DNA from: Nocardioides sp. HDW12B
Lineage (GTDB): Bacteria; Actinomycetota; Actinomycetes; Propionibacteriales; Nocardioidaceae
DNA: 64,000 nucleotides
Assembly (NCBI RefSeq): GCF_011299595.1
Contig: NZ_CP049867.1
Location: 1,240,001-1,304,000 of the forward strand
Reading direction: 5' to 3'
Position numbers and translations under genes: made by a program. The first letter of the stretch is position 1, and every line of letters starts with the position of its first letter. Under the pieces are notes generated by a model that saw nothing but the letters and a program-made list of their open reading frames with translations, ran no database searches and had not been told where the DNA came from. Positions 33,013-41,387 of the stretch are shown here, one piece after another.

Positions 33013-34032
33013 GTGCGCGCTGCTGTCCTGACCGGCCTCGAGCAGGTCGTCCTCGAGGACCGTCCGGAGCCGGAGGCCGGCCCCGGCTGGGTCGTGGTGA
33101 AGGTCGAGGCGGCGTCGTTGTGCGGCACCGACGTGCACCAGTACGACGGGCGCATCGACACGCCGTTCCCACGCGTGCCCGGCCACGACTTCTCCGGACG
33201 CGTCGAGAGCGTCGGCGAGGAGGTCGACGACTCATGGGTCGGCCGCCCGGTCGCGGTGAAGCCGTCGCTGCCGTGCGGCGACTGCCCCGAGTGCCACACC
33301 GACAAGCCGTTCGACTGCAAGAAGAAGAAGCTCATCGGGCTGTGGTCGGACGGGTGCCTGACCGAGAAGGTCGCGGTGCCGGTGGTCAACCTCATCCCGC
33401 GCCCGGACGGCGTCGAGGCGTGGCAGGCCGCGCTCCTCGAGCCGTTGGCCGTGGGGCTGAACACCGTCGACCGACTGCGGATCATGCTCGGCGAGACCGT
33501 GGTCGTCCTCGGCCAGGGCCCGATCGGGTTGGCGCTGACCCGCCTGTGCGCGCTGTCGGGCGCCGGCAAGCTCATCGTCACCGACGCCCGGGAGGCGCCG
33601 TTCACCGTCTCCCGCGCGTACGGCGCCAGCGACTGCCTCGACGTGACCCAGGTCGACGCCCGTCAGGCCGTGCTGGACCTCACCGACGGGGTCGGCGCCG
33701 ACATCGTCATCGAGACCTCGGGCTTCCCGGCCTCGTCGGCGATGTGCCTCGACCTGGTCCGCAAGGAGGGCAAGGTCGCCCACATCGGCTGGGCCAACGA
33801 CCTGCCGCCGCTCCCGGTCATCCCGATCATGGCCAAGACGCTGACCGTGTTCGGCATCGGCGGCAACGGCGGGCGGGGTCAGTACGAGCGGGCCCAGGAG
33901 CTGGTGCGCACCGGACGCTTCGACCTCGACCCGGTCGTGACGCACCGGTTCTCCCTCGACGACATCGAGGAGGCGTTCCGGGTGGCCTCGTCCAAGTCCG
34001 ACGGCGCCATCAAGGTCGTCGTCGAGCCCTGA
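33013..34032 (+). CDS. Zinc-dependent alcohol dehydrogenase (MDR family)
   Basis: A 339-residue medium-chain dehydrogenase/reductase that should oxidise an alcohol or polyol with NAD(P)+. Catalytic-zinc ligands are Cys37 in ASLCGTDVHQ, the His in PGHDFSG and the later acidic ligand; structural-zinc cysteines are in PCGDCPECHTDKPFDC near residues 92-107. The Rossmann loop reads VVVLGQGPIGLALTRL near residue 165. GTG at 33013 lies 1 nt after the DinB-family stop. The sequence resembles threonine/sorbitol-type dehydrogenases, but the substrate cannot be fixed. A repeat-filled non-coding stretch follows. Confidence 0.9.
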   Translation: MRAAVLTGLEQVVLEDRPEPEAGPGWVVVKVEAASLCGTDVHQYDGRIDTPFPRVPGHDFSGRVESVGEEVDDSWVGRPVAVKPSLPCGDCPECHTDKPFDCKKKKLIGLWSDGCLTEKVAVPVVNLIPRPDGVEAWQAALLEPLAVGLNTVDRLRIMLGETVVVLGQGPIGLALTRLCALSGAGKLIVTDAREAPFTVSRAYGASDCLDVTQVDARQAVLDLTDGVGADIVIETSGFPASSAMCLDLVRKEGKVAHIGWANDLPPLPVIPIMAKTLTVFGIGGNGGRGQYERAQELVRTGRFDLDPVVTHRFSLDDIEEAFRVASSKSDGAIKVVVEP

Positions 34033-34039
34033 TCTCGCT

Positions 34040-34465
34040 CGTCGGTCGAGCGCGAGCGCAGCGAGCAGTCGAGACCTGGTGACCGGCTCGTCCGGTCTCG
34101 ACGACGCTCGCTGGCGCTCGCTGCTCGACCACCGGGGAGGGATCGACCACCGGGGAGACACGTGTCGTCGGTGCTCGCGGTTCGGTGTCTTAAGTGGTGG
34201 CTGGACAGGCCTATGACCTGTTCAGCCACCACCTAACGCGTTTCGGGCCCGGGTGGGGTCAGCCGTCCCGGGGCCCGGGTCTCGACGACGCTCGCTGGCG
34301 CCCGCTGCTCCTTGGATCGAGCCCGTCGAGATCGACCACCGGGGCCGGGGTCTCGACGACGCTCGCTGGCGCTCGCTGCTCGACCACCGGGGCCGGGGTC
34401 TCGACGACGCTCGCTGGCGCTCGCTGCTCCTTGGATCGAGCCCGTCGAGATCGACCACCGGGTGG
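34040..34465. repeat. Composite repeat array in a 435-bp gene-free stretch
   Basis: There is no gene between 34033 and 34467. The stretch holds four direct copies of a module starting GGTCTCGACGACGCTCGCTG. They come in two forms: a short 44-bp form ending in TGCTCGACCACCGGGG (34094-34137, 34349-34392) and a long form of about 67 bp with an extra block CCTTGGATCGAGCCCGTCGA (34278-34344, 34397-34462). A degenerate inverted copy lies near 34040-34078. Long and short forms alternate. Open frames across it are artefacts of the repeats. The array also encloses the hairpin at 34188-34242. Confidence 0.85.
34188..34242. terminator. Hairpin at a convergent junction; second copy of the repeated element
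   Basis: Arms 34194-34209 and 34217-34232 form a 16-bp stem with one mismatch and a 7-nt loop, between the convergent alcohol dehydrogenase and SCO6745-family genes. The stem sequence GTGGTGGCTGGACAGG and the flank after it (AACGCG) closely match the hairpin at 7486-7532. Several substitutions are paired on both arms, which preserves the fold. Confidence 0.7.
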
Positions 34466-34467
34466 GG

Positions 34468-35367
34468 TCAGCCGGAGGCGCGCTTGTAGGGGTCGGGCGG
34501 GAACCAACCACGCGCGACGACCCGGCCGGCCCAGTCGTCGAGCAGCACCACGACGCGGTCGAGGTCGTCGCCGAGGGCGTCCACGGCGACCTGGACCGAC
34601 CGGTCGGTGGCGGTCTCGAGGTCCTCCCGGACCTGGCGGCCGGCGTCGGTGAGGGCACCGTCGGCGACCCATCCGCGGGCCTCGAGCGACGCGGTCCCGG
34701 CCCCCATCGTCTCGGGGGCCCACGCCCGCGAGCCGGTGTAGGCCAACGGGTCCCAGCCCACCCACAGCTCGGTGAGCTGGTTGGCCTGCACCCCGTCGAC
34801 CCCGGCTGCGACCAGGGCGGCCAGGTGCCCGTCACCGCGGTGCTCGCGCAGGATCGAGCAGGCGTGCCACAGCTGCCCGACCAGGTCGTCCGGCCACGGC
34901 AGCGAGGTCAGACCGGCGTGCAGGGCGCGGCCGGTGGGGTCGGCGGCCTCGCAGGCTCGCCGCAGCACCGCCACCACGTCGGCGAGCTCCTCGGGATCGC
35001 CGATGCACTCGCGCAGCGCTGCGACGGCGCCATGCTGCTTGGCCGCCCGCACCGCCTCGACGGAGCAGGTGGCCCGTCCGGAGGCGAACAGGTCCGCGAC
35101 CAGACCCGGCTCGAAGACCCCGAAGGCGGCCGCGGCAACCGCCGGCTCGGCGTCGCCGAGGACGCAGCCGCGGCCGTAGACGTAGCCCTGGAGGAAGTCC
35201 AGGCCCTCCGCGGCGTAGGCGTCGTAGGCGGGCTCGCTCCAGAAGCAGATGGTCGCGATCGGCTCGATCGCGTCGCGCAGCCGGCGGGCGGGGCTGGTCC
35301 AGTCGAGCGGTCGGGCGTCGCCCTCCCGCTCACCGAAGAAGGCGGCTCGGGCCTCGGTGTAGTCCAT
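34468..35367 (-). CDS. SCO6745-family protein
   Basis: A 299-residue, mostly helical soluble protein matching what I know of the actinobacterial SCO6745 family, whose function is not established. Features include RLRDAIEPIATICFWSEPAYDAYAAEGLDF near the start, the cysteine-containing GYVYGRGCVLGD, and a long C-terminal half with winged-helix-like LEARGWVADGALTDAGRQVREDLE. The last suggests a MarR-like module. ATG at 35367 is used. Its 3' end borders the repeat array. Confidence 0.78.
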   Translation of the reverse strand: MDYTEARAAFFGEREGDARPLDWTSPARRLRDAIEPIATICFWSEPAYDAYAAEGLDFLQGYVYGRGCVLGDAEPAVAAAAFGVFEPGLVADLFASGRATCSVEAVRAAKQHGAVAALRECIGDPEELADVVAVLRRACEAADPTGRALHAGLTSLPWPDDLVGQLWHACSILREHRGDGHLAALVAAGVDGVQANQLTELWVGWDPLAYTGSRAWAPETMGAGTASLEARGWVADGALTDAGRQVREDLETATDRSVQVAVDALGDDLDRVVVLLDDWAGRVVARGWFPPDPYKRASG

Positions 35368-35540
35368 GGCCGGGATCGTGACGCACCTCGGACCGGCCGC
35401 GCCAGAGGCGTGGGGCAGCTCTGCGGGGAACGGACAGGACTCCGCACCCGCCGGATAGTGACCGCAGAACGCCTCCGCGAGGCTCGATCCGGTCAGAGGA
35501 CCGTCCCGGCCCCCGCTGCACGCCCGAGGAGCACCGACCC

Positions 35541-36509
35541 GTGACCACCCGACCGCCCGCCGTGGTGGACCTCGTCGAGGTCGGCCCCCGTGACGGCCTG
35601 CAGAACGAGGCCCGCACCCTCGACGTCGACACCCGCGTCGAGCTCGTACGACGACTCGTCGCCGACGGTGCCCGCCGGGTCGAGGCCGTCAGCTTCGTCC
35701 GCCCCGCCCGGGTGCCGCAGATGGCCGGTGCCGAGGAGGTCATGGACGGACTGCGCGGCCTGGACGCCTCCCTCATCGGCCTCGTGCTGAACCGCCGCGG
35801 CGCCGAGCGGGCGGCCGCCGCCTCCTGCGACGAGGTCAACGTCGTGGTGCCGGTGACCGACGACTTCAGCGTGCGGAACCAGGGCGTCCCCGTCGACGGG
35901 ATGATGGAGCACGCCGCGGCCGCGGTGACTGTCGCCCGCGAGGCCGGCATGGGCGTCTCGGTCACGCTCGCGGTCGCCTTCGGCTGCCCCTTCAGCGGGA
36001 TCGTCACCACGGCGCAGGTCGCCGCGGTGGTCGACCGAGTGGCCGATCTGGGCATCGACGAGCTGGCCTTCGCGGACACGGTCGGGGTCGGCGTACCTCC
36101 CCAGGTCCTCGACCTCGCCGCGCTCGTGGCCGACGACGACCGCGTGCCCCGCCTGCGTTTCCACTTCCACAACACGCGCAACACCGGCTACGCCAACGCG
36201 TGGGCGGCCACGACCCTCGACCTGTCCGGCCACGGCGGCCGCGTCGCGCTCGACGCGTCGGTGGGCGGCTTCGGCGGGTGCCCCTTCGCCCCGGCGGCCA
36301 CCGGCAACATCGCCATGGAGGACCTCGTGCACCAGCTCCGTCGCGCCGGTACGCCGACCGCGGCGCCGGCCCCGCGCGTCGACGCCCTCGTCGGCGTGGC
36401 CGGTTGGCTCGCCGGGCAGCTCGACAGCCCGGTGCAGGCACTGCTCGGCAAGGCCGGCGACTTCCCTGGCGACCTGCCCCATGACCTCATCGTCGGGAGG
36501 CAGGCGTGA
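35541..36509 (+). CDS. Hydroxymethylglutaryl-CoA lyase family protein
   Basis: A 322-residue TIM-barrel aldolase of the HMG-CoA lyase/isopropylmalate synthase family, expected to split 3-hydroxy-3-methylglutaryl-CoA or a related acyl-CoA into acetyl-CoA and a keto acid. The catalytic VEVGPRDGLQNE, the metal histidines in FHFHNTRNTGYANAW and the cysteine loop GFGGCPFAPAATGN, near residue 250, are all present. GTG at 35541 follows GAGGAGCACC. It is first in a set with the CaiB-family gene (4-bp overlap) and the AceE-like enzyme (4-bp overlap). This points to a pathway in which an acyl-CoA is made, cleaved and the 2-oxo acid decarboxylated; the substrate is unknown. Confidence 0.9.
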   Translation: MTTRPPAVVDLVEVGPRDGLQNEARTLDVDTRVELVRRLVADGARRVEAVSFVRPARVPQMAGAEEVMDGLRGLDASLIGLVLNRRGAERAAAASCDEVNVVVPVTDDFSVRNQGVPVDGMMEHAAAAVTVAREAGMGVSVTLAVAFGCPFSGIVTTAQVAAVVDRVADLGIDELAFADTVGVGVPPQVLDLAALVADDDRVPRLRFHFHNTRNTGYANAWAATTLDLSGHGGRVALDASVGGFGGCPFAPAATGNIAMEDLVHQLRRAGTPTAAPAPRVDALVGVAGWLAGQLDSPVQALLGKAGDFPGDLPHDLIVGRQA

Positions 36510-37810
36510 GCGCGCCGAACGGGCAGCCGCACGGGCTGGACGCCGACCGTCCGCTGCGTGGGATCCGCGTCGTCGAGCTGGGCAACTACATCGCCGCGCC
36601 CACGGCGGGCCGGCTGCTGGCCGACTTCGGCGCGGAGGTCGTCAAGGTCGAGCGGCCCCGCACCGGTGACGAGCTGCGCACGTGGCGGCTCTACGCGGGC
36701 GAGACGTCGATGCTGTACCGCACCATCAACCGCAACAAGCGCTCGGTCGAGATCGACCTGCGCACCGAGGAGGGGCGCGACACCGTCCTCGACCTGGTGC
36801 GCCGCTCCGACGCCCTCATCGAGAACTTCCGCCCCGGGACCCTCGACAGGTGGGGGCTCAGCGCCGACGTGCTCAGCGAGGCCAATCCCGAGCTGGTCGT
36901 CGCCCGCGTCTCCGCCTTCGGCCAGACCGGTCCGATGGCGGGCCGGCCGGGCTTCGCCGCCGTCGCCGAGGCGTTCGGCGGCATGCGCGACCTCGTCGGC
37001 GACGCCGACCGGCCACCGGCCCGGGTGGGCGTGTCCATCGGGGACTCCATCGCCGGCCTGTACGCCGCCTTCGGCGTGGTGATGTCGCTGTTCGACCGGG
37101 AGCAGCGGCGCCGGCTCGCAGCCGACCCGGTCACCCCGAGCGACCGCCACGTCGACGTCGCCCTCCACGAGGCGGTGTTCTCGATGATGGAGTCGCTGGT
37201 GCCGGACTACTCCGCCTACGACGTGCTGCGCCAGCGCACCGGCGGTCGGATGGAGGGCATCGCCCCGTCCAACGCCTACCTCTGCGCCGACGAGACGTCG
37301 GTCGTCATCGCCGGCAACGGGGACTCGATCTTCGGTCGCCTGATGCGGACGATCGGCCGTGACGACCTCGCCGAGGACGCCGACCTGGCGGGCAACGCCG
37401 GCCGGTGGGCCCGCCGCGACGAGCTCGACGAGGCGATCGAGACCTGGACCCGGCGGCTCCCGCGCGCCGAGGTGCTGCGCGTGCTCGACGAGGCCTCGGT
37501 GCCGGCAGGCCCGATCTACCGCGCCGAGGACATCGTCGACGACCCGCAGTACCGTGCCCGCGGCATGGTGCAGCACCTCCCGATCGAGGTCGAGGGAGCG
37601 GTCCGCGAGGTCGCGTTCCCCGGCATCGTGCCGGTGGTGGGCCAGGTCTCCCTGCCGATCGAGACCCTGGGTCCCGACCTCGGGCAGGACACGGCGTGGA
37701 TGCTGGGCCTGCTGGGGCGCGGTCCCGACGCCGGGACCCCGACGGCCGGCCGCGACCCCGACCCCGACCCCGACACCGACACCGACACCGAAGACGAGGC
37801 CACCGCGTGA
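36506..37810 (+). CDS. CaiB/BaiF (family III) CoA-transferase
   Basis: A 434-residue class III CoA-transferase that moves CoA between carboxylic acids. It starts PLRGIRVVELGNYIAAPTAGRLLADFGAEVVKVERP. It has NRNKRSVEIDLRTEEGR, IENFRPGTLDRWGL and the catalytic aspartate in VSIGDSIAGLYAAFG at about Asp180. The last 20 residues are an odd Asp-Pro/Asp-Thr alternating tail encoded by 6-bp repeats. GTG at 36506 overlaps the lyase stop, and its stop overlaps the next start. In this operon it probably activates the acid that the lyase then cleaves. Confidence 0.93.
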   Translation: MSAPNGQPHGLDADRPLRGIRVVELGNYIAAPTAGRLLADFGAEVVKVERPRTGDELRTWRLYAGETSMLYRTINRNKRSVEIDLRTEEGRDTVLDLVRRSDALIENFRPGTLDRWGLSADVLSEANPELVVARVSAFGQTGPMAGRPGFAAVAEAFGGMRDLVGDADRPPARVGVSIGDSIAGLYAAFGVVMSLFDREQRRRLAADPVTPSDRHVDVALHEAVFSMMESLVPDYSAYDVLRQRTGGRMEGIAPSNAYLCADETSVVIAGNGDSIFGRLMRTIGRDDLAEDADLAGNAGRWARRDELDEAIETWTRRLPRAEVLRVLDEASVPAGPIYRAEDIVDDPQYRARGMVQHLPIEVEGAVREVAFPGIVPVVGQVSLPIETLGPDLGQDTAWMLGLLGRGPDAGTPTAGRDPDPDPDTDTDTEDEATA

Positions 37811-40191
37811 CCGAGCTCCACGACGACGAGACCGACCAGCCGGAGCGACGCCGCGCGACCGACGCCGACGCACCGGCTGCCCCCGACCTGGAGACCCTCC
37901 GCGAGGTGTCGCGCACGGTGCTGTGGCTCTCGGCGGCGATCGTCGACGCCGCGAACCGTGGACGTCCCAACCCCAGCGGCATCAAGGTCGGGGGCCACCA
38001 GGCCTCGTCGGCCTCGATGGTCGACATCATGGTGGCGCTGTGGTTCCACGAGCTGACCGCGCTCGACCGGGTGTCGGTCAAGCCGCACGCCTCGCCCGTC
38101 CTCCACGCGGTGAACTACCTGCTCGGCGACCTCGACGAGCGCTACCTGCCCACCCTGCGCGCGAGGGGTGGGCTGCAGTCCTACCCGTCGCGGTCCAAGG
38201 ACCCCGACACGGTCGACTTCTCGACCGGCTCGGTCGGCATCGGCGCCACCGCCGCGCTCTGGGCGGCCATCGCCCACCGCTACGTGCGCTCGCAGTTCGC
38301 CGACGCCCCGCCCGCGGGCCGCTTCGTGAGCCTTCTCGGCGACGCCGAGCTCGACGAGGGCGCCATCTGGGAGGCGGTCGCCGACCCGCAGGTCGCGAGC
38401 CTGGGCGAGCTGCTCTGGGTCGTCGACATGAACCGGCAGTCCCTCGACCGGGTGGTGCCCGACATCCAGATCCAGCGGCTCTCGGCGATGTTCCACGCCG
38501 CCGGGTGGCAGGTCGTGACACTCAAGTGGGGCCGGCTGATCTCGGCGTTGTTCAATCGCCCCGGCGGCGACCACCTGCGGCGCCGGCTCGAGGCGATGCC
38601 CAACGAGGAGTACCAGCGCATGCTGCGCGTGGACTCCGCCGAGATCGCCGAGCGCATCATGGGCCCGGACGGATCCGACGGGTCCCCGGAGCTCCAGGAG
38701 CTGCTGCAGTCGACCCCGACCGCGCACCTGGCGGCCGCGGTCCGCGACCTGGGCGGGCACGACCTCGGGCTGCTGGTCGACACCTTCGGCAGTGTCGACG
38801 ACCACCGCCCGACCGTGGTGTTCGCCTACACCGTCAAGGGCCGCGGCCTGCCGACCGAGGGCCACCCCAACAACCACTCCGTGCTGCTGACCGAGCCGCA
38901 GATGCAGTCGCTGGCCGACGCCACGGGCGCCGACCTGGCCGACCCCTGGCGCCGCTTCGACGACGGCTCCGCGGCCGCCGCGCTGTGCCGGCAGCGGCGT
39001 ACGGCGCTCACGCGACGCGGTGTCACCCCCACCGGTGACGTCGAGGTGCCCACCGAGCTGGGCCACCCCCACCGCAAGGCCGTCTCGACCCAGGCCACCC
39101 TGGGACGGCTGCTCGCCGACCTGGTCCGCGACGCCCCCGGCGCGGCGTCGCGCGTGGTGACCTGCAGCCCCGACGTCGCCTCCTCGACCAACCTCGGCGG
39201 CTGGATCAACAAGACCGGCGTCTGGTCGGTCACCGAGAGGCACGACTGGTTCGCCGACGACGAGCAGCGGGTGCTGCGCTGGGCCGAGTCCCAGAGCGGG
39301 CAGCACATCGAGCTCGGGATCGCCGAGGTCAACCTCGTCGGCCTGCTCGGCGAGCTCGGGGCGACCTGGTCGCGCTGGGGCGAGCGGCTCATCCCGATCG
39401 CCACGCTCTACGACCCCTTCCTCGCCCGCGCGCTCGAGCCCTGGTCCTTCGGGCTGTACGCCGGGGGCCAGTCGATCCTCGTCGGCACCCCGTCCGGCGT
39501 CACGCTCGCCCCCGAGGGCGGCGCCCACCAGTCGGTCTCGACGCCCTCGATCGGTCTGGAGCAGCCCGGATGCGTCGCGTGGGAGCCGGCCTTCGCGCAG
39601 GACCTCGAGTGGTGCTTCCTGCACGCGATGCGGTCCGTGGGAGTGCCCGGCGGGACGTCGGCGTACTTCAGGCTGACGACGCGTCCGGTGGACCCGGCGC
39701 TCGCCGCGGTGCCGGAGGACGAGGTGCTGCGCGAGCGGCGCCGCCGTCAGGCGGTGAGCGGCGGCTACCGTGTCACGAGCCACGACCCGGCCACCGAGGA
39801 CGTCACGCTGGTCGGGGTCGGCGCCGTCATGCCGGAGGTGCTCGACGCCGCTCGACGGCTCGGGGAGGCGGGCGTCGTCGCCGGGGTGGTGTGCCTGACC
39901 AGCCCCGACCTGGTGTTCCGGTCCTTCCAGCAGCGGGGGAGCCGGGCCATGGGCGGCGGGTCGGGCGTGCTCGACCTGCTGCTGCCCGCCGCGCACCCCG
40001 CTCCGCTGGTGACCGTGCTCGACGGGCACCCGCACACGCTGGCGTTCCTGGCCGGGGCCCGCGGCGACGCGATCCGCTGCCTCGGGGTGACCGAGTTCGG
40101 TCAGTCCTCCGACCTGGCCGACGCCTACGCCCTTCACGGGCTCGACGCCCTGTCGGTGGTCGAGGCCGCGCTGGACCTGTTGGGACGCTGA
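37807..40191 (+). CDS. AceE-like / transketolase-family thiamine diphosphate enzyme
   Basis: A 794-residue homodimeric-E1-like enzyme. It has KPHASPVLHAVNYLLG near residue 95, the thiamine/magnesium motif LLGDAELDEGAIWEAV...VVDMNRQSLD near 178-210, the pyrimidine domain with LGIAEVNLVGLLGELG near 500, and a transketolase C-terminal domain. It is about 100 residues shorter than the true AceE at the window start and differs widely from it, so it is not a duplicate. No E2 or E3 gene is nearby. It may decarboxylate a 2-oxo acid non-oxidatively to an aldehyde for the aldehyde dehydrogenase at 41388, or act as a transketolase. GTG at 37807 overlaps the preceding stop (GTGA). Confidence 0.8.
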   Translation: MTELHDDETDQPERRRATDADAPAAPDLETLREVSRTVLWLSAAIVDAANRGRPNPSGIKVGGHQASSASMVDIMVALWFHELTALDRVSVKPHASPVLHAVNYLLGDLDERYLPTLRARGGLQSYPSRSKDPDTVDFSTGSVGIGATAALWAAIAHRYVRSQFADAPPAGRFVSLLGDAELDEGAIWEAVADPQVASLGELLWVVDMNRQSLDRVVPDIQIQRLSAMFHAAGWQVVTLKWGRLISALFNRPGGDHLRRRLEAMPNEEYQRMLRVDSAEIAERIMGPDGSDGSPELQELLQSTPTAHLAAAVRDLGGHDLGLLVDTFGSVDDHRPTVVFAYTVKGRGLPTEGHPNNHSVLLTEPQMQSLADATGADLADPWRRFDDGSAAAALCRQRRTALTRRGVTPTGDVEVPTELGHPHRKAVSTQATLGRLLADLVRDAPGAASRVVTCSPDVASSTNLGGWINKTGVWSVTERHDWFADDEQRVLRWAESQSGQHIELGIAEVNLVGLLGELGATWSRWGERLIPIATLYDPFLARALEPWSFGLYAGGQSILVGTPSGVTLAPEGGAHQSVSTPSIGLEQPGCVAWEPAFAQDLEWCFLHAMRSVGVPGGTSAYFRLTTRPVDPALAAVPEDEVLRERRRRQAVSGGYRVTSHDPATEDVTLVGVGAVMPEVLDAARRLGEAGVVAGVVCLTSPDLVFRSFQQRGSRAMGGGSGVLDLLLPAAHPAPLVTVLDGHPHTLAFLAGARGDAIRCLGVTEFGQSSDLADAYALHGLDALSVVEAALDLLGR

Positions 40192-40200
40192 GGCCCTGGC

Positions 40201-40236
40201 TAGGCTGACGCCGTACGTGACGCTCGTCACGGCGTC
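40201..40236. promoter_or_regulatory. -10 box and inverted repeat before the AraC-type regulator
   Basis: TAGGCT (40201-40206) is a candidate -10 box. Just after the predicted start point is CGTGAC-GCTC-GTCACG (40216-40231), nested in a second inverted repeat GACGCCGT (40207-40214) with ACGGCGTC (40229-40236). Such a double palindrome at the transcript start could be an operator, or an attenuating hairpin after the preceding gene. Confidence 0.45.
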
Positions 40237-40278
40237 GCGGGCGGCGGCGCGCGCGGACCGGGACCAGGAGACCTGACG

Positions 40279-41256
40279 ATGCCGACCCAGGAGTACCTCA
40301 CCGACGACGTCGTGATGTCCACGCGCAGCCTGGAGGAGGCGCGGGACGCGGTGACGCGGGTCTACCTCCCGCACGAGCTGGTCGGCGAGCACGACGCCAT
40401 CGACATGCGGCTCAACGCCGTCAGCGATCGCTTCCTGACCCTCGGCTACCTGACCTACCAGGCCGACACCGAGCTGCGGATGCCGGCGGCCGAGCAGTGG
40501 TACCACGTCAACCTGCAGCTCACCGGAGCCACCTGGGCGCACCGCTCCGACGGCACGCGCGAGCACACGCCCGCCCGCACGCGGGGGCTGGTCCTCAACC
40601 CGAGCCAGCGCAACACGGTGCGGTGGTCGCCGGACGCCGAGCAGCTGATCCTCAAGGTCCCGCGCAGCGGGCTGGAGTCGCACCTCGCCGACCTCATCGG
40701 GCGCCCGGTCACCGAGGCCGTCGACTTCGACTTCGGGCTCGACCTCTCGACCGCCCCGGGCATGACGCTGCTGCGCTCGGTCGAGCTGCTGGCGACCGAG
40801 CTCGAGCGTCCCGGGGGCCTGCGCGACATGCCCCTGGCCCGGGCCCAGCTCGAGTCCTACGTGCTGACCGCGCTGCTGCACGCTGGGCGCCACCAGTACA
40901 CCGACGCGCTGGCCGGCCGCGAGGACGGCGCACGCCTGGGACGTCTCGCCCCCGTGGTGCGCTACATCGAGGAGCACGCCGACGCCGAGCTCACGCCCGA
41001 GCTGCTGGCGCGCGTCGCCTGCGTCAGCGTCCGCACCCTGCACGCCGCCTTCTCCGAGCAGCTGGGGGAGTCGCCGATGGCCTACGTGCGCCGCATCCGG
41101 CTCGGCAAGGTGCGCGCCGACCTGTTGCGCGCCGACCCGCAGCGGGAGCGAGTCACCGACATCGCGCTGCGGTGGGGGTTCTTCCACCAGTCCCGGTTCG
41201 CCCAGCAGTACCGCGAGCAGTTCCACGAGCTGCCCAGCGCGACGCTGCAGCGCTGA
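40279..41256 (+). CDS. AraC-family transcriptional regulator
   Basis: A 325-residue regulator. The N-terminal part (about 1-200) has the AraC-binding-like cupin pattern (LTLGYLTYQADTEL, WYHVNLQLTGATWA). The two helix-turn-helix motifs (about 220-320) read LTPELLARVACVSVRTLHAAF and VTDIALRWGFFHQSRFAQQYREQF. It lies between the lyase/CaiB/thiamine-enzyme operon and the aldehyde dehydrogenase on the same strand, so it is the natural regulator of both; its ligand is probably a pathway substrate. ATG at 40279 follows CAGGAGACC. Its stop codon lies inside a 24-bp tandem duplication. Confidence 0.92.
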   Translation: MPTQEYLTDDVVMSTRSLEEARDAVTRVYLPHELVGEHDAIDMRLNAVSDRFLTLGYLTYQADTELRMPAAEQWYHVNLQLTGATWAHRSDGTREHTPARTRGLVLNPSQRNTVRWSPDAEQLILKVPRSGLESHLADLIGRPVTEAVDFDFGLDLSTAPGMTLLRSVELLATELERPGGLRDMPLARAQLESYVLTALLHAGRHQYTDALAGREDGARLGRLAPVVRYIEEHADAELTPELLARVACVSVRTLHAAFSEQLGESPMAYVRRIRLGKVRADLLRADPQRERVTDIALRWGFFHQSRFAQQYREQFHELPSATLQR

Positions 41257-41290
41257 GCGGACCCTGCGCTGCAGCGCTGAGCGGACCCTG
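41243..41290 (+). repeat. Perfect 24-bp tandem duplication across the AraC-gene stop codon
   Basis: The 24 bp at 41243-41266, which include the TGA at 41254-41256, are repeated without change at 41267-41290. The unit is a multiple of three, so the second copy carries a TGA in the same frame. Identity of the copies suggests a recent slippage event. Confidence 0.9.
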
Positions 41291-41387
41291 CCCGGCAGAC
41301 AACGGATAGTCCGGCGCACCGACGCCTCCTAGCGTCGGAGGCACCGACAGCCACGACCGGTCCGCCCGGCCGACCCGAGGAGCGCCC

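Noticed and set aside
34040-34465. CRISPR-like or protein-coding interpretation of the 34-kb repeat array
   Set aside because: Repeat units differ in length and abut without spacers. The open frames across it, on both strands, only translate the repeat and have no start signals or codon bias.
37516-41319. A 1267-codon minus-strand open frame
   Set aside because: It lies antisense to the CaiB, thiamine-enzyme and AraC genes, which have clear family motifs. Its own product has none.
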